IMG/VR virus record: IMGVR_UViG_3300027749_003496
Coordinates: 1 to 23,558 of that record
From: a virus
DNA: 23,558 nucleotides
Strand: one strand, 5' to 3'
The notes under the pieces: model-generated
Told to the model about the DNA's origin: nothing
Seen by the model: the letters and a program-made list of their open reading frames with translations, nothing else
Database searches by the model: none
Translations under genes and position numbers: made by a program
Shown: piece after piece, positions 13,338 to 21,368 of the stretch
How positions within the stretch are numbered: position 1 is the first letter of the stretch
Layout: every line of letters begins with the position of its first letter

Positions 13338-14515
13338 TAAATTTAGTTCAAGACACTATAGATAATAAGGATATAAACCAATTAATTAAATGGTTAAAAA
13401 CATATCCTAGACTTACTAAAGGTCCATTAACACCTCAATTTGAAGAAAAATTTGCAAAATGGATAGGAAGCAAATATTCAGTATTTGTAAATTCAGGATC
13501 TTCAGCTAATTTATTAATGTTATATGCTTTAATAATATCTAATAAACTGAAAAATAAAAAAATAGTTGTACCTTCATTATCATGGGCGACAGATTTAGCT
13601 CCTGTAATTCAATTAGGATTAGAACCAATATTAGTAGATTGTAATTTAGATAATTTATCTGTTGATACTAAACATTTAGAAGAAATATTTGCTAATGAAA
13701 GTCCTTCATGTTTAATATTAGTATCAGTTTTAGGACTTAGCCCAGATATGGATAAAATAGTTAAATTATGTGATAAATACAATGTTATTCTATTAGAAGA
13801 TAATTGTGAGTCTCAAGGTACTAAATATAAAAATATTAAATTAGGTAATTTTGGATTAATGTCTTCATTTTCAACATATTTTGGTCATATAATGAGCACT
13901 GTTGAAGGTGGAATTATTACTACTAATGATAAAGACATATATGATACTTTAATACAATTACGAAGTCATGGTTGGGATAGAGATTTAAATAAAGAAAAAC
14001 AAACACAACTAAGAAATGAATGGAATGTAGATGAATTCTCAGCATTATATACATTTTATATCCCTGGTTTTAATTTACGTCCAACAGATATAAACTCATT
14101 TTTTGGAATAAATCAATTAAATAAAGTTGATAAATTAATAAAAAAACGAAATAGTAATTTTAAATTGTTTAAAAAATTATTAAAAGATAAAGTTTGGTTT
14201 CCTAAAGAAACAAATAACACATACACATCAAGTTTTTGTATTCCTATAATAATGAACAGTTCATTAGAAAAAGAACAATTAATAAAGATACTAACAAAAA
14301 ATAATATAGAATGTAGACCATTAATTTCAGGTTCTATGGGTAATCAACCATTTTATAAAAAAATATATGGCATTAAAAAATTACCTAATTGTTCTATCAT
14401 AGATGATAGAGGAATATACATTCCTAACCATCCAAAATTAAGTAATGAACAAATTGAATTTATGTGTAGTCTTATAATTAACTTAACAAATGAAAGTAAA
14501 AGCAATTCATTTTGA
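13334..14515 (+). CDS. colD: ColD-like GDP-4-keto-6-deoxymannose 3-dehydratase
   Basis: A 393-residue DegT/AHBA-type, PLP-fold enzyme. PLP-binding parts are visible: NSGSSANLL (53-61) and LLEDNCESQG (D156). At the place of the usual Schiff-base lysine is histidine: YFGHIMSTVEGG (H185, eight residues before the last Gly). This Lys-to-His exchange marks 3-dehydratases of the ColD and E1/RfbH type, which use PMP or PLP to remove the C3 hydroxyl rather than transaminate. Other stretches match ColD as I recall it: IPGFNLRPTDI, NIECRPLISG, and no [2Fe-2S] cysteine set, which separates it from RfbH. The product would be GDP-4-keto-3,6-dideoxymannose. ATGA overlap with the reductase gene. Confidence 0.8.
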   Translation: MINLVQDTIDNKDINQLIKWLKTYPRLTKGPLTPQFEEKFAKWIGSKYSVFVNSGSSANLLMLYALIISNKLKNKKIVVPSLSWATDLAPVIQLGLEPILVDCNLDNLSVDTKHLEEIFANESPSCLILVSVLGLSPDMDKIVKLCDKYNVILLEDNCESQGTKYKNIKLGNFGLMSSFSTYFGHIMSTVEGGIITTNDKDIYDTLIQLRSHGWDRDLNKEKQTQLRNEWNVDEFSALYTFYIPGFNLRPTDINSFFGINQLNKVDKLIKKRNSNFKLFKKLLKDKVWFPKETNNTYTSSFCIPIIMNSSLEKEQLIKILTKNNIECRPLISGSMGNQPFYKKIYGIKKLPNCSIIDDRGIYIPNHPKLSNEQIEFMCSLIINLTNESKSNSF

Positions 14516-15293
14516 TATAGAACAATATTTACATTCTTGTAAAGATATTGATTTTTCATTATTCTTAGAAACTATTCCTGAAACTCAAGACGAATTATCT
14601 TCTATTAATATAATTTCTATTCATGAACCAAATGAATATTTTGGTAAACATGATTGGATTATTCAAAATAAAAATTTATTTGATGTTATATTAACTTGGA
14701 ATGATAAAATATTGAATACATGTGAGAATGCCATTTATTTACCATTTGGTCATACTTGGTTTAAACCTGATCAATATAAAAAAAATCATAAAAAAGAATT
14801 TAAGGTAGCTCATTTAAGAGGAAATTTACTTAAATCATATGGGCACCAAATTCGTTGGGAAATCTTAGATAGAAAAGATGAAATTAAAATACCTACTAAA
14901 TTTTTTGATGTATATGGTGATAGACATAATATTGAAAGAGCTAGAATAGATAAAGAAGAAGTTTTTGGAGATTCAATGTTTGGAATAGCCATAGAAAATT
15001 TTTCACATAGGGGATTTTTTACAGAAAAAATATTAGATTGTTTTTTATTAAAAACCATTCCTATTTATTGGGGATGTTCTAATATAGATACATTTTTTAA
15101 TAAAGATGGTATTATTAAATTTGATAATGTGGATGATTTTATTTATATTTCTAATAAATTAACAGAAGAGGATTATTTTTCAAGAAAAGATATAATCGAA
15201 TGTAATTATCAATTAGCTCTTGAATATGTTAATTATGAACAAAATATAGTAAATAAAATCACCGAAATTTTTAAATTAAATGACCTTATATGA
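14490..15293 (+). CDS. GT10-family (alpha-1,3-fucosyltransferase-like) glycosyltransferase
   Basis: A 267-residue GT-B enzyme with a clear GT10 donor-binding signature at 163-200: MFGIAIENFSHRGFFTEKIL then TIPIYWGCSNIDTFF (family: FxxAFENS...YxTEKx...PVxxG). Upstream, ILTWNDKIL and YLPFGHTWF follow the N-terminal half of the family. GT10 enzymes use GDP-fucose; here GDP-fucose or a 3-deoxy relative (colitose) would be made by the surrounding genes, so this is the probable user of the pathway product. Start 14490 overlaps colD by 26 bases and its stop overlaps rfbH by ATGA. Length is close to bacterial GT10 catalytic cores without the C-terminal heptad tail. Confidence 0.85.
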   Translation: MKVKAIHFDIEQYLHSCKDIDFSLFLETIPETQDELSSINIISIHEPNEYFGKHDWIIQNKNLFDVILTWNDKILNTCENAIYLPFGHTWFKPDQYKKNHKKEFKVAHLRGNLLKSYGHQIRWEILDRKDEIKIPTKFFDVYGDRHNIERARIDKEEVFGDSMFGIAIENFSHRGFFTEKILDCFLLKTIPIYWGCSNIDTFFNKDGIIKFDNVDDFIYISNKLTEEDYFSRKDIIECNYQLALEYVNYEQNIVNKITEIFKLNDLI

Positions 15294-16603
15294 AAGAAAT
15301 CTTAGAATTAGTAGAAAATTATATTAAAGAAAAGCATTCCAATAAAAAATGGGAAGCAGGAAAAGATTGGGTTCAATATGCAGGCCCATACTTTGATTCA
15401 CAAGAATATGTAGCTGCTGTAAAGTCTTTATTAGGAGAATGGTTAGTATTAGGTGCTGATGCGATTAAGTTTGAAACTAAATTTCCAAAGCTATTTGGTA
15501 AAGAATATGGTTTATTAACTAATAGCGGGTCAAGTGCTAACTTATTAATGATGTTAGCTCTTACATCTAAAAGAGGATTAAATCTTCCAAAAGGAACTAA
15601 AGTAATTACTCCTATCGCAGGATTTCCGACTACTATTAATCCAATATTTCAAGTAGGATTTACTCCTGTATTTGTTGATATTGAATTAGATACTTTAAAC
15701 TTAGATTTAAATGGAGTTGAAAAGGCATGTATTGAAAATCCAGATGCTAAGATTATTACTTTTGCCCATGTATTAGGTAATCCGCCTGATATGACACGAT
15801 TAATGGAAATAGTAGAAAAGTATAACTTAATCTTATTAGAGGATTGTTGCGATGCTTTAGGATCTACTTACGAAGGTAAACCATTAGGATCATATGGAAT
15901 GTTATCAAGTTGCTCATTTTATCCCGCACACCATATGACTTTAGGCGAAGGAGGATTTGTAGCTTGTAATGATGAAGCAACAGAAAGAATCATTAGAAGT
16001 TTTAGAGAATGGGGAAGAGGATGTTATTGTGTAGGTAAGCAAAATTTATTAGAGTGCGGAACATGTAATAATAGATTTAGTAACTGGCTACCTTCATTGC
16101 CAAATGATATATTTGATCATAAATATACTTACGAAGAAATTGGATATAATTTAAAGCCAATCGAAATGCAAGCTGCTATTGGCTTAGTTCAAATGGAAAA
16201 GTTAAAAGAGATTGGCGAAAAAAGAAGAGAAAATTATAAGAATTTATTTGAAGCTTTTAGTAAATATGAGAAATACTTTCATTTACATAAAGCTCAACCA
16301 GGCGCTGACGTTGATTGGTTTGCATTTCCAGTTACTTTAAAAGATTCTGCCCCATTTAAACGATCAGACATCTGTCAATTCTTTGAAGCTAATAAAGTGC
16401 AAACCCGTCCATACTTCGCAGGTAATATAATGCTGCAACCTGCTTATTCCGGTATAATGGATCCAGAGAAAGTAATTAATGATTATCCTGTTGCTAGAAA
16501 AGTAACTACCGATACATTTTTCTTAGGCACGTCACCAGTGATTGATAAATTAAAAACAGATTATATTGAAAGTATATTAGATAAGTTTATTAATACATTA
16601 TGA
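15290..16603 (+). CDS. rfbH: RfbH/E1-like [2Fe-2S] NDP-4-keto-6-deoxyhexose 3-dehydratase
   Basis: A 437-residue PLP-fold enzyme, the length of Salmonella RfbH. PLP-site parts are NSGSSANLL (78-86) and LLEDCCDALGS (D185). The Schiff-base lysine is replaced by histidine in YPAHHMTLGEGG (H214). The [2Fe-2S] cysteines of the E1 type are present: C187, C245, C247 and C259, i.e. C-x57-C-x1-C-x11-C, the last interval four longer than the C-x57-C-x-C-x7-C of characterised E1. Then HKYTYEEIGYNLKPIEMQAA follows the family. It makes a 3,6-dideoxy-4-keto sugar, normally from CDP-4-keto-6-deoxyglucose. No CDP-glucose dehydratase or E3 reductase is recognisable in the window. Confidence 0.88.
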   Translation: MKEILELVENYIKEKHSNKKWEAGKDWVQYAGPYFDSQEYVAAVKSLLGEWLVLGADAIKFETKFPKLFGKEYGLLTNSGSSANLLMMLALTSKRGLNLPKGTKVITPIAGFPTTINPIFQVGFTPVFVDIELDTLNLDLNGVEKACIENPDAKIITFAHVLGNPPDMTRLMEIVEKYNLILLEDCCDALGSTYEGKPLGSYGMLSSCSFYPAHHMTLGEGGFVACNDEATERIIRSFREWGRGCYCVGKQNLLECGTCNNRFSNWLPSLPNDIFDHKYTYEEIGYNLKPIEMQAAIGLVQMEKLKEIGEKRRENYKNLFEAFSKYEKYFHLHKAQPGADVDWFAFPVTLKDSAPFKRSDICQFFEANKVQTRPYFAGNIMLQPAYSGIMDPEKVINDYPVARKVTTDTFFLGTSPVIDKLKTDYIESILDKFINTL

Positions 16604-17565
16604 TAATTAATAAACGAGCTTTAATTATAGGTATAACTGGTATGGTTGGCAGTCATTTAGCGGATTTTTTATTAGCTAAAGGCTATCAAGTATATGGTAC
16701 AACAAGAAGTGATATAAAGGATGTAAATCTAAATAATATAAATAATATTAAAGATAAGATTACTTTAATTAAAGTAGATATAAATAACCAAACTGATATA
16801 AATTCAGCAATTGAAATAAGTAATCCAGATGAAATTTATAATTTTGGAGGTATTTCATTTTCACCAAATAGTTGGATATCTCCAGAGTATACTGCTAGTG
16901 TAAATGGATTAGGTCCATTGCGAGTATTAGAAGGAATTAAAACTTATAATACGAATATTAAACTTTATCAAGCTAATAGCAGTGAGATATATGGTAACTT
17001 ATCAAATATTATTGTTGACGAGTGTACTATTCCAAATCCAAAGACTCCTTATGGTATTGCAAAGCTATATGCTAAATGGATGATAGATCATTACAGAAAG
17101 AACCATAACATTTTTGCTTGCAATGGAATAACATTTAATCATGAATCTGAAAGAAGAGGATTACAATTCGTAACCAGAAAAATAACAAGAGGCGTAGCAG
17201 ACATTTATCTAGGAAATATATCTTCAATTGAACTTGGAAATTTAGATATCTCTAGAGATTGGGGCTATACTCCAGACTATGTAGAAGCAATGTGGTTAAT
17301 GCTTCAACACAATAAGCCAGATGATTATATTATATGCACTGGCCAAATGAATACTTTAAAAGATTTTTTAAGAATAGCATTTGAAAATATAGGAATTACG
17401 GATTTTTCTTCTTATATTAAAGTAAATCAAGATTTTATACGTAACAATGATATAAATCTTCTTCAAGGTAATCCCAATAAAATAAAAAAGGAATTAGGGT
17501 GGGCATCGACAACAAATTTAGATACTTTAATTAGAAAAATGGTTATTAACGATATTAAAATTTAA
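16600..17565 (+). CDS. gmd: GDP-mannose 4,6-dehydratase
   Basis: A 321-residue extended SDR enzyme. NADP loop GITGMVGSHL (11-20), active-site NSSEIYG (126-132), Y151-x3-K155 in TPYGIAK, and the Gmd hallmark FNHESERRG...FVTRKITRG (179-198; usual form NHESPRRG) are all visible, as is the later GNLDISRDWGYTPDYVEAMWLM. It converts GDP-mannose to GDP-4-keto-6-deoxymannose, the common precursor of GDP-fucose, GDP-colitose, GDP-rhamnose and GDP-perosamine. It is shorter than the usual 345-375 residues, mainly at the loops. ATGA overlap with rfbH; the next gene starts four bases after its stop. Confidence 0.92.
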   Translation: MIINKRALIIGITGMVGSHLADFLLAKGYQVYGTTRSDIKDVNLNNINNIKDKITLIKVDINNQTDINSAIEISNPDEIYNFGGISFSPNSWISPEYTASVNGLGPLRVLEGIKTYNTNIKLYQANSSEIYGNLSNIIVDECTIPNPKTPYGIAKLYAKWMIDHYRKNHNIFACNGITFNHESERRGLQFVTRKITRGVADIYLGNISSIELGNLDISRDWGYTPDYVEAMWLMLQHNKPDDYIICTGQMNTLKDFLRIAFENIGITDFSSYIKVNQDFIRNNDINLLQGNPNKIKKELGWASTTNLDTLIRKMVINDIKI

Positions 17566-17569
17566 AATA

Positions 17570-18787
17570 ATGATAGTAAATTTAGGAAAACATTATGTAT
17601 CTGATTTTATTCAGTCAGATGCAGATTATGAAGGTAAAGAAAAATATAGTTTAGATTTAGAATTAGATCCTATAGTCGGAGCAGCTAAATTAACTATAAT
17701 GCCCCCGGCTAATACAATGTGGGGTAAGTATTGGTACAGGTCTGGTATTAATGATACTATGACTAAAGAATTAGGTAATATTGTAAATGAAATTACGTCT
17801 AGAGTTAAATGGAATGATAATGATATTTGGTTAGATATTGCTTGTAATGATGGGACATTATTATCTCAAGTACCTAATAACTTTGTGAAATTAGGAATTG
17901 ATCCGTGCGACGATTCATATTTTGAGCAATCAAGTAAACAAGGAACAATCGTTCAAGATTATTTTTCATATGATGCTTATGAAAAAACAGGATATGGTGA
18001 TAAAAAAGCAAAAGTAATCACGACCATTGCAATGTTCTATGATCTAATAGATCCGCATCCATTTATCAATGATGTATGTAAAGTATTAGATGATAATGGT
18101 ATTTGGGTATTGCAATTATCATATACACCTTTAATGATAAAACAACTAGCTTTTGATAATATTTGTCACGAGCATGCATATTATCATTCACTTAATTCAT
18201 TTAAGAAATTATTTGAACAACATAATCTTAAAATTGTAGATTGCAGCTTAAATGATGTTAATGGTGGTAGTTTTAGAGTATATGTACAAAAGAATGAAGC
18301 TTTAATTACTTCATTTGGAACTTCCCCGTTACGAGATGTTTGTAATTTTAGAGTTAATTCTTTATTGGAATATGAAAATACTAACTTAGATATTAGCAAT
18401 GCAGATGTCTGGAAAAAGTTTATGTCTGATATTGAAGCATTAAAAGACCAAACAGTAACCTTTATTAAAAAAGAAAAAGCCAAAGGAAAAATAATCTGTG
18501 GATATGGTGCTTCTACTAAAGGAAATACATTACTTCAGTGGTTTGGATTAAATAATACATTAATTGATGCGATTGCTGAAAGATCACCTTATAAGTTTGG
18601 ATTAAAGACAATTGGAACTAATATTCCTATTTTATCAGAAAAAGATGTAAGAGCTATGAACCCGGATTATATGTTAGTTCTTCCTTGGCATTTTATTAAT
18701 GAGTTTATAGAAAGAGAAAATGAGTTTTTAACTAAAGGTGGTAAGTTTATCGTGCCTTGCCCTAAATTTGAAATAATACAAAAATAA
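17570..18787 (+). CDS. Sugar C-methyltransferase (TylC3/NovU-like)
   Basis: A 405-residue SAM-dependent methyltransferase with the three-part layout of NDP-sugar C-methyltransferases. The N-terminal region (LELDPIVGAAKLTIMPP ... YWYRSGIN) sits where the family has a small zinc domain, but the zinc cysteines are missing. The SAM domain shows WLDIACNDGTLL (about 87-98) and ICHEHAYYHSLNSFKKLF (about 198-215), the signature with catalytic His residues, and NGGSFRVYV. The C-terminal domain has GYGASTKGNTLLQWFG (about 311-326). Such enzymes add a branch methyl to a keto-deoxy sugar, usually at C3. Loss of the zinc site is unusual and may indicate altered substrate. Confidence 0.85.
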   Translation: MIVNLGKHYVSDFIQSDADYEGKEKYSLDLELDPIVGAAKLTIMPPANTMWGKYWYRSGINDTMTKELGNIVNEITSRVKWNDNDIWLDIACNDGTLLSQVPNNFVKLGIDPCDDSYFEQSSKQGTIVQDYFSYDAYEKTGYGDKKAKVITTIAMFYDLIDPHPFINDVCKVLDDNGIWVLQLSYTPLMIKQLAFDNICHEHAYYHSLNSFKKLFEQHNLKIVDCSLNDVNGGSFRVYVQKNEALITSFGTSPLRDVCNFRVNSLLEYENTNLDISNADVWKKFMSDIEALKDQTVTFIKKEKAKGKIICGYGASTKGNTLLQWFGLNNTLIDAIAERSPYKFGLKTIGTNIPILSEKDVRAMNPDYMLVLPWHFINEFIERENEFLTKGGKFIVPCPKFEIIQK

Positions 18788-20319
18788 TGAAAATATATTT
18801 TATTAATAGTAAAACAAAAAATTGCGGAGTCTATCAATATGGACTTAGAATTTGGGATATAATAAAAGAATCAAAATTAGATATCAGTTATCATGAAATA
18901 GAAACATTAGAAGAGTTCTATAAACTAGATCTTAATAATGTTGATATTTTATTTTTTAATTGGATTGAAGGCGGACAAACAGGCCCATTTGGCTGGTACC
19001 AAAATTCAGTCGTTTTAGATATAAAAGAAAATTATAATCATATTAAAACAATAACCATAATGCATACTCCAGATTTATGGACTGCTACATTTAATTATTA
19101 TATTGATCAAAATCCTCTTAATAATGGATTTATAAGGCCATTATATAAATATGACTTAAATAAACCCAAACCACAACATGATATTACTCATATTGGGTCT
19201 TTTGGATTTGCTGGCGATCATAAAGGATTTGATGATCTTGTAAAATTAGTAAATGACCAATATGAGGAAGCTCAAATTAATTTACATATTACTAGAGCCC
19301 ATTACGGAGATGTCGACGGTATTCATCAACAAAGAATTATAGATAAAATAAATGCAATTCCTTTAAAGCCAGGAATTAAATTAAATATTACTACGAATTT
19401 TATTAATAATGATGAATTATTAGATTTTGTTTATAATAACGATATTATTATTTTAGCTTATAGATTAGGTAGAGACCCATCAAGCTTACCTGATTATCCA
19501 ATATCAGCAAATATTCCTATAGCAATAACAAATGTAGGAATGTTTAGTCATATTTATAATGAGAATATTGATATTGCTTTACATACTATACCTGAAATAT
19601 TAGAATATAATAAAACATACAATTATATAGGTAAATTAAGAGAAGAATGGTCTAGAGAAAATTTACTTGAAACGTTTGAAAGTTTAGTAATAATGATACA
19701 TAATTCAATTGAAGATAAAACATACGCTCAAGTATGTCAGGATCAATTTGCATTAACATTAATTGGTAAAAATGGTTATTTTCTAGATTTAGGAGCAGGG
19801 TGGGATCATTCAGGTATAAATAGTAATACTGTATTATTAGAAGAAAATGACTGGAGTGGTATTTGTATAGAAGGCCATGGCCCATCCCATGCCTTAAGAT
19901 TAGAAAAAGCTAAACAAGCTCTTGTGTTAAATGTTTTTATTCCTGATACGCAAATAATAGATATACTTAAAAATAATAATGCTCCTAAAATAATTGATTA
20001 TATATCAGTAGATATTGATCCAATGTCAATGATTGCATTAAATAATTTTCCGTTTGATGAATATGAGTTTAAAGTAATGACATTTGAACATGATTCATAT
20101 AGAAATGGCCCAGAACAAAAAAATCAATCACATTCTTTATTAACTGAAAAAGGTTATATATGTTTATGTAATGACATTCAAGTACCTGAAGGTATGGGTG
20201 AGACTAATTATTTTGAAGATTGGTGGATTAATCCAAAATATTTTTCGGAAGAATTTATATCTAATAATACCTTTAATCAAAAATCTGGAAAATATATTAT
20301 AGAAAACATTAAAAAATAA
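18787..20319 (+). CDS. Fusion: glycosyltransferase-like domain plus FkbM-type methyltransferase
   Basis: A 510-residue two-domain protein. Residues 1 to about 305 resemble a GT-B glycosyltransferase (MKIYFINSKTKNCGVYQYGL start; THIGSFGFAGDHKGFDDL around 138-155; LGRDPSSLPDYPI), with no clear E-x7-E. From about 315, QDQFALTLIGKNGYFLDLGA, NTVLLEENDWSGICIEG and YISVDID (about 405-411) form an FkbM-like SAM methyltransferase, the type that O-methylates sugars. The fusion suggests that one protein adds a sugar and methylates it, or methylates the acceptor. Its start overlaps the C-methyltransferase stop (TAATG). The joint is in frame with no stop or repeat. Confidence 0.8.
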   Translation: MKIYFINSKTKNCGVYQYGLRIWDIIKESKLDISYHEIETLEEFYKLDLNNVDILFFNWIEGGQTGPFGWYQNSVVLDIKENYNHIKTITIMHTPDLWTATFNYYIDQNPLNNGFIRPLYKYDLNKPKPQHDITHIGSFGFAGDHKGFDDLVKLVNDQYEEAQINLHITRAHYGDVDGIHQQRIIDKINAIPLKPGIKLNITTNFINNDELLDFVYNNDIIILAYRLGRDPSSLPDYPISANIPIAITNVGMFSHIYNENIDIALHTIPEILEYNKTYNYIGKLREEWSRENLLETFESLVIMIHNSIEDKTYAQVCQDQFALTLIGKNGYFLDLGAGWDHSGINSNTVLLEENDWSGICIEGHGPSHALRLEKAKQALVLNVFIPDTQIIDILKNNNAPKIIDYISVDIDPMSMIALNNFPFDEYEFKVMTFEHDSYRNGPEQKNQSHSLLTEKGYICLCNDIQVPEGMGETNYFEDWWINPKYFSEEFISNNTFNQKSGKYIIENIKK

Positions 20320-20320
20320 T

Positions 20321-20572
20321 ATGGATACAATTGGAAATTTAATTGATAAATTAACAATAGCTAATATTCGTATCTGGATGGCAGAAGATATTAAGCGCGA
20401 TAAGAATGCGACAGATAAACAAATTGCAGATGCAACGAAAGTAACTAATGTCGTAAATGGATTAAGGACTGATTTAATTCAAGAGATTGATGAGTCATTA
20501 AACGAAATGGTAAGTACTGGTAAATTACAAAAATTATATAAACAAGGATCAACAAAAATGTATGGTAAATAA
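20321..20572 (+). CDS. DUF4254-like small protein
   Basis: An 83-residue helical protein: IGNLIDKLTIANIRIWMAEDIKR, then ATKVTNVVNGLRTDLIQEIDESL. This follows the pattern 'DKLSIxxIKxWHxED...N..RNxLIxxID' of short DUF4254 proteins, which are repeatedly found in polysaccharide/LPS gene clusters of Bacteroidota and phages. Its role is unknown. Here it sits within the glycosylation cassette, one base after the fusion gene and overlapping the next gene by 11 bases, which agrees with that association. Confidence 0.65.
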   Translation: MDTIGNLIDKLTIANIRIWMAEDIKRDKNATDKQIADATKVTNVVNGLRTDLIQEIDESLNEMVSTGKLQKLYKQGSTKMYGK

Positions 20573-21368
20573 TTTTATAATGTCTGGTAAATTGGGAGAT
20601 TTTTTACATGCAATGTTTGCAGTAAAACAAATCTGCTTAACCAATAATATCAAAGCAAATATATACATGTATGATATTGGGTGGGAGTTTGGTATACATA
20701 ATACACATGCAGAGCTATCTCCTATATTTTTACAACAAGATTATGTACAGTCATTTAATATACTTACAGATTATGAATTAGATCCAATTCAAAGACCAGA
20801 TCAAAATACTCCGATACGAATACATAATAAACAAATTTTAGAAGAGGGATATATTGATTTAGGATCTTATATAAGATCTCCATGGTTATATAAAGTATGT
20901 TGGTCTGAGTTATATAGTAAAACATTTAACTTTGAAATTCAACAACCATATAATTGGATTACATATAATAAAATCATTCCAGAATTATCAAATAAAATTT
21001 TAATTCAAAGAAAATATAATCCATACGTATCTAATAATAATTTTCCATATAATGATATTATTAATCATTATGGAAAAGAAAATATATTATTTATATCATC
21101 TGCTGAAAAAGATTATAATGAATTTCCATATAAAGATGGTATTGGTTTCTTGAAGGTAACTACTTTAGATGATTGGTTTACGTGTATTAATTCATGTAAA
21201 GAAATAATAGCAAATCTTTCTGCACCTGCCGTAATGTCTCATGCATTAGATAAACAAAGAATAATCGAATTATCTAATATACCAGATGCTATGCATTGTA
21301 TTGGAGAAGAAAAATATTCATCTAAAGTTCGTTGGTTTATTAATCATGATTTACACACTATAATATGA
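20562..21368 (+). CDS. Putative glycosyltransferase, GT9-like N-terminus (268 aa)
   Basis: A 268-residue protein starting MVNNFIMSGKLGDFLHAMFAV; SGxxGDxLHxxxxV is the acceptor-side loop of heptosyltransferase-like (GT9) GT-B enzymes. The C-terminal half has ILFISSAEKDYNEFP, LDDWFTCINSCKEIIANLSAPAVMSHALDKQ, the usual 'L...I..s...I.n.S...hlA.a.g' GT9 pattern. No further donor motif stands out. ATG 20562 overlaps the previous gene by 11 bases; ATG 20580 (M7) is an alternative start nearer to the GDFLH loop. Substrate unknown. Confidence 0.7.
   Translation: MVNNFIMSGKLGDFLHAMFAVKQICLTNNIKANIYMYDIGWEFGIHNTHAELSPIFLQQDYVQSFNILTDYELDPIQRPDQNTPIRIHNKQILEEGYIDLGSYIRSPWLYKVCWSELYSKTFNFEIQQPYNWITYNKIIPELSNKILIQRKYNPYVSNNNFPYNDIINHYGKENILFISSAEKDYNEFPYKDGIGFLKVTTLDDWFTCINSCKEIIANLSAPAVMSHALDKQRIIELSNIPDAMHCIGEEKYSSKVRWFINHDLHTII

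Noticed and set aside
13091-15058. Several minus-strand open frames (13091-13279, 14353-14559, 14810-15058)
   Set aside because: They are antisense to colC/fcl-like, colD-like and GT10 genes whose motifs are unambiguous; low-complexity products typical of AT-rich antisense frames.
18184-19885. Minus-strand open frames at 18184-18483 and 19652-19885
   Set aside because: Antisense to the C-methyltransferase and the FkbM fusion; no leader sequence or recognisable protein features.
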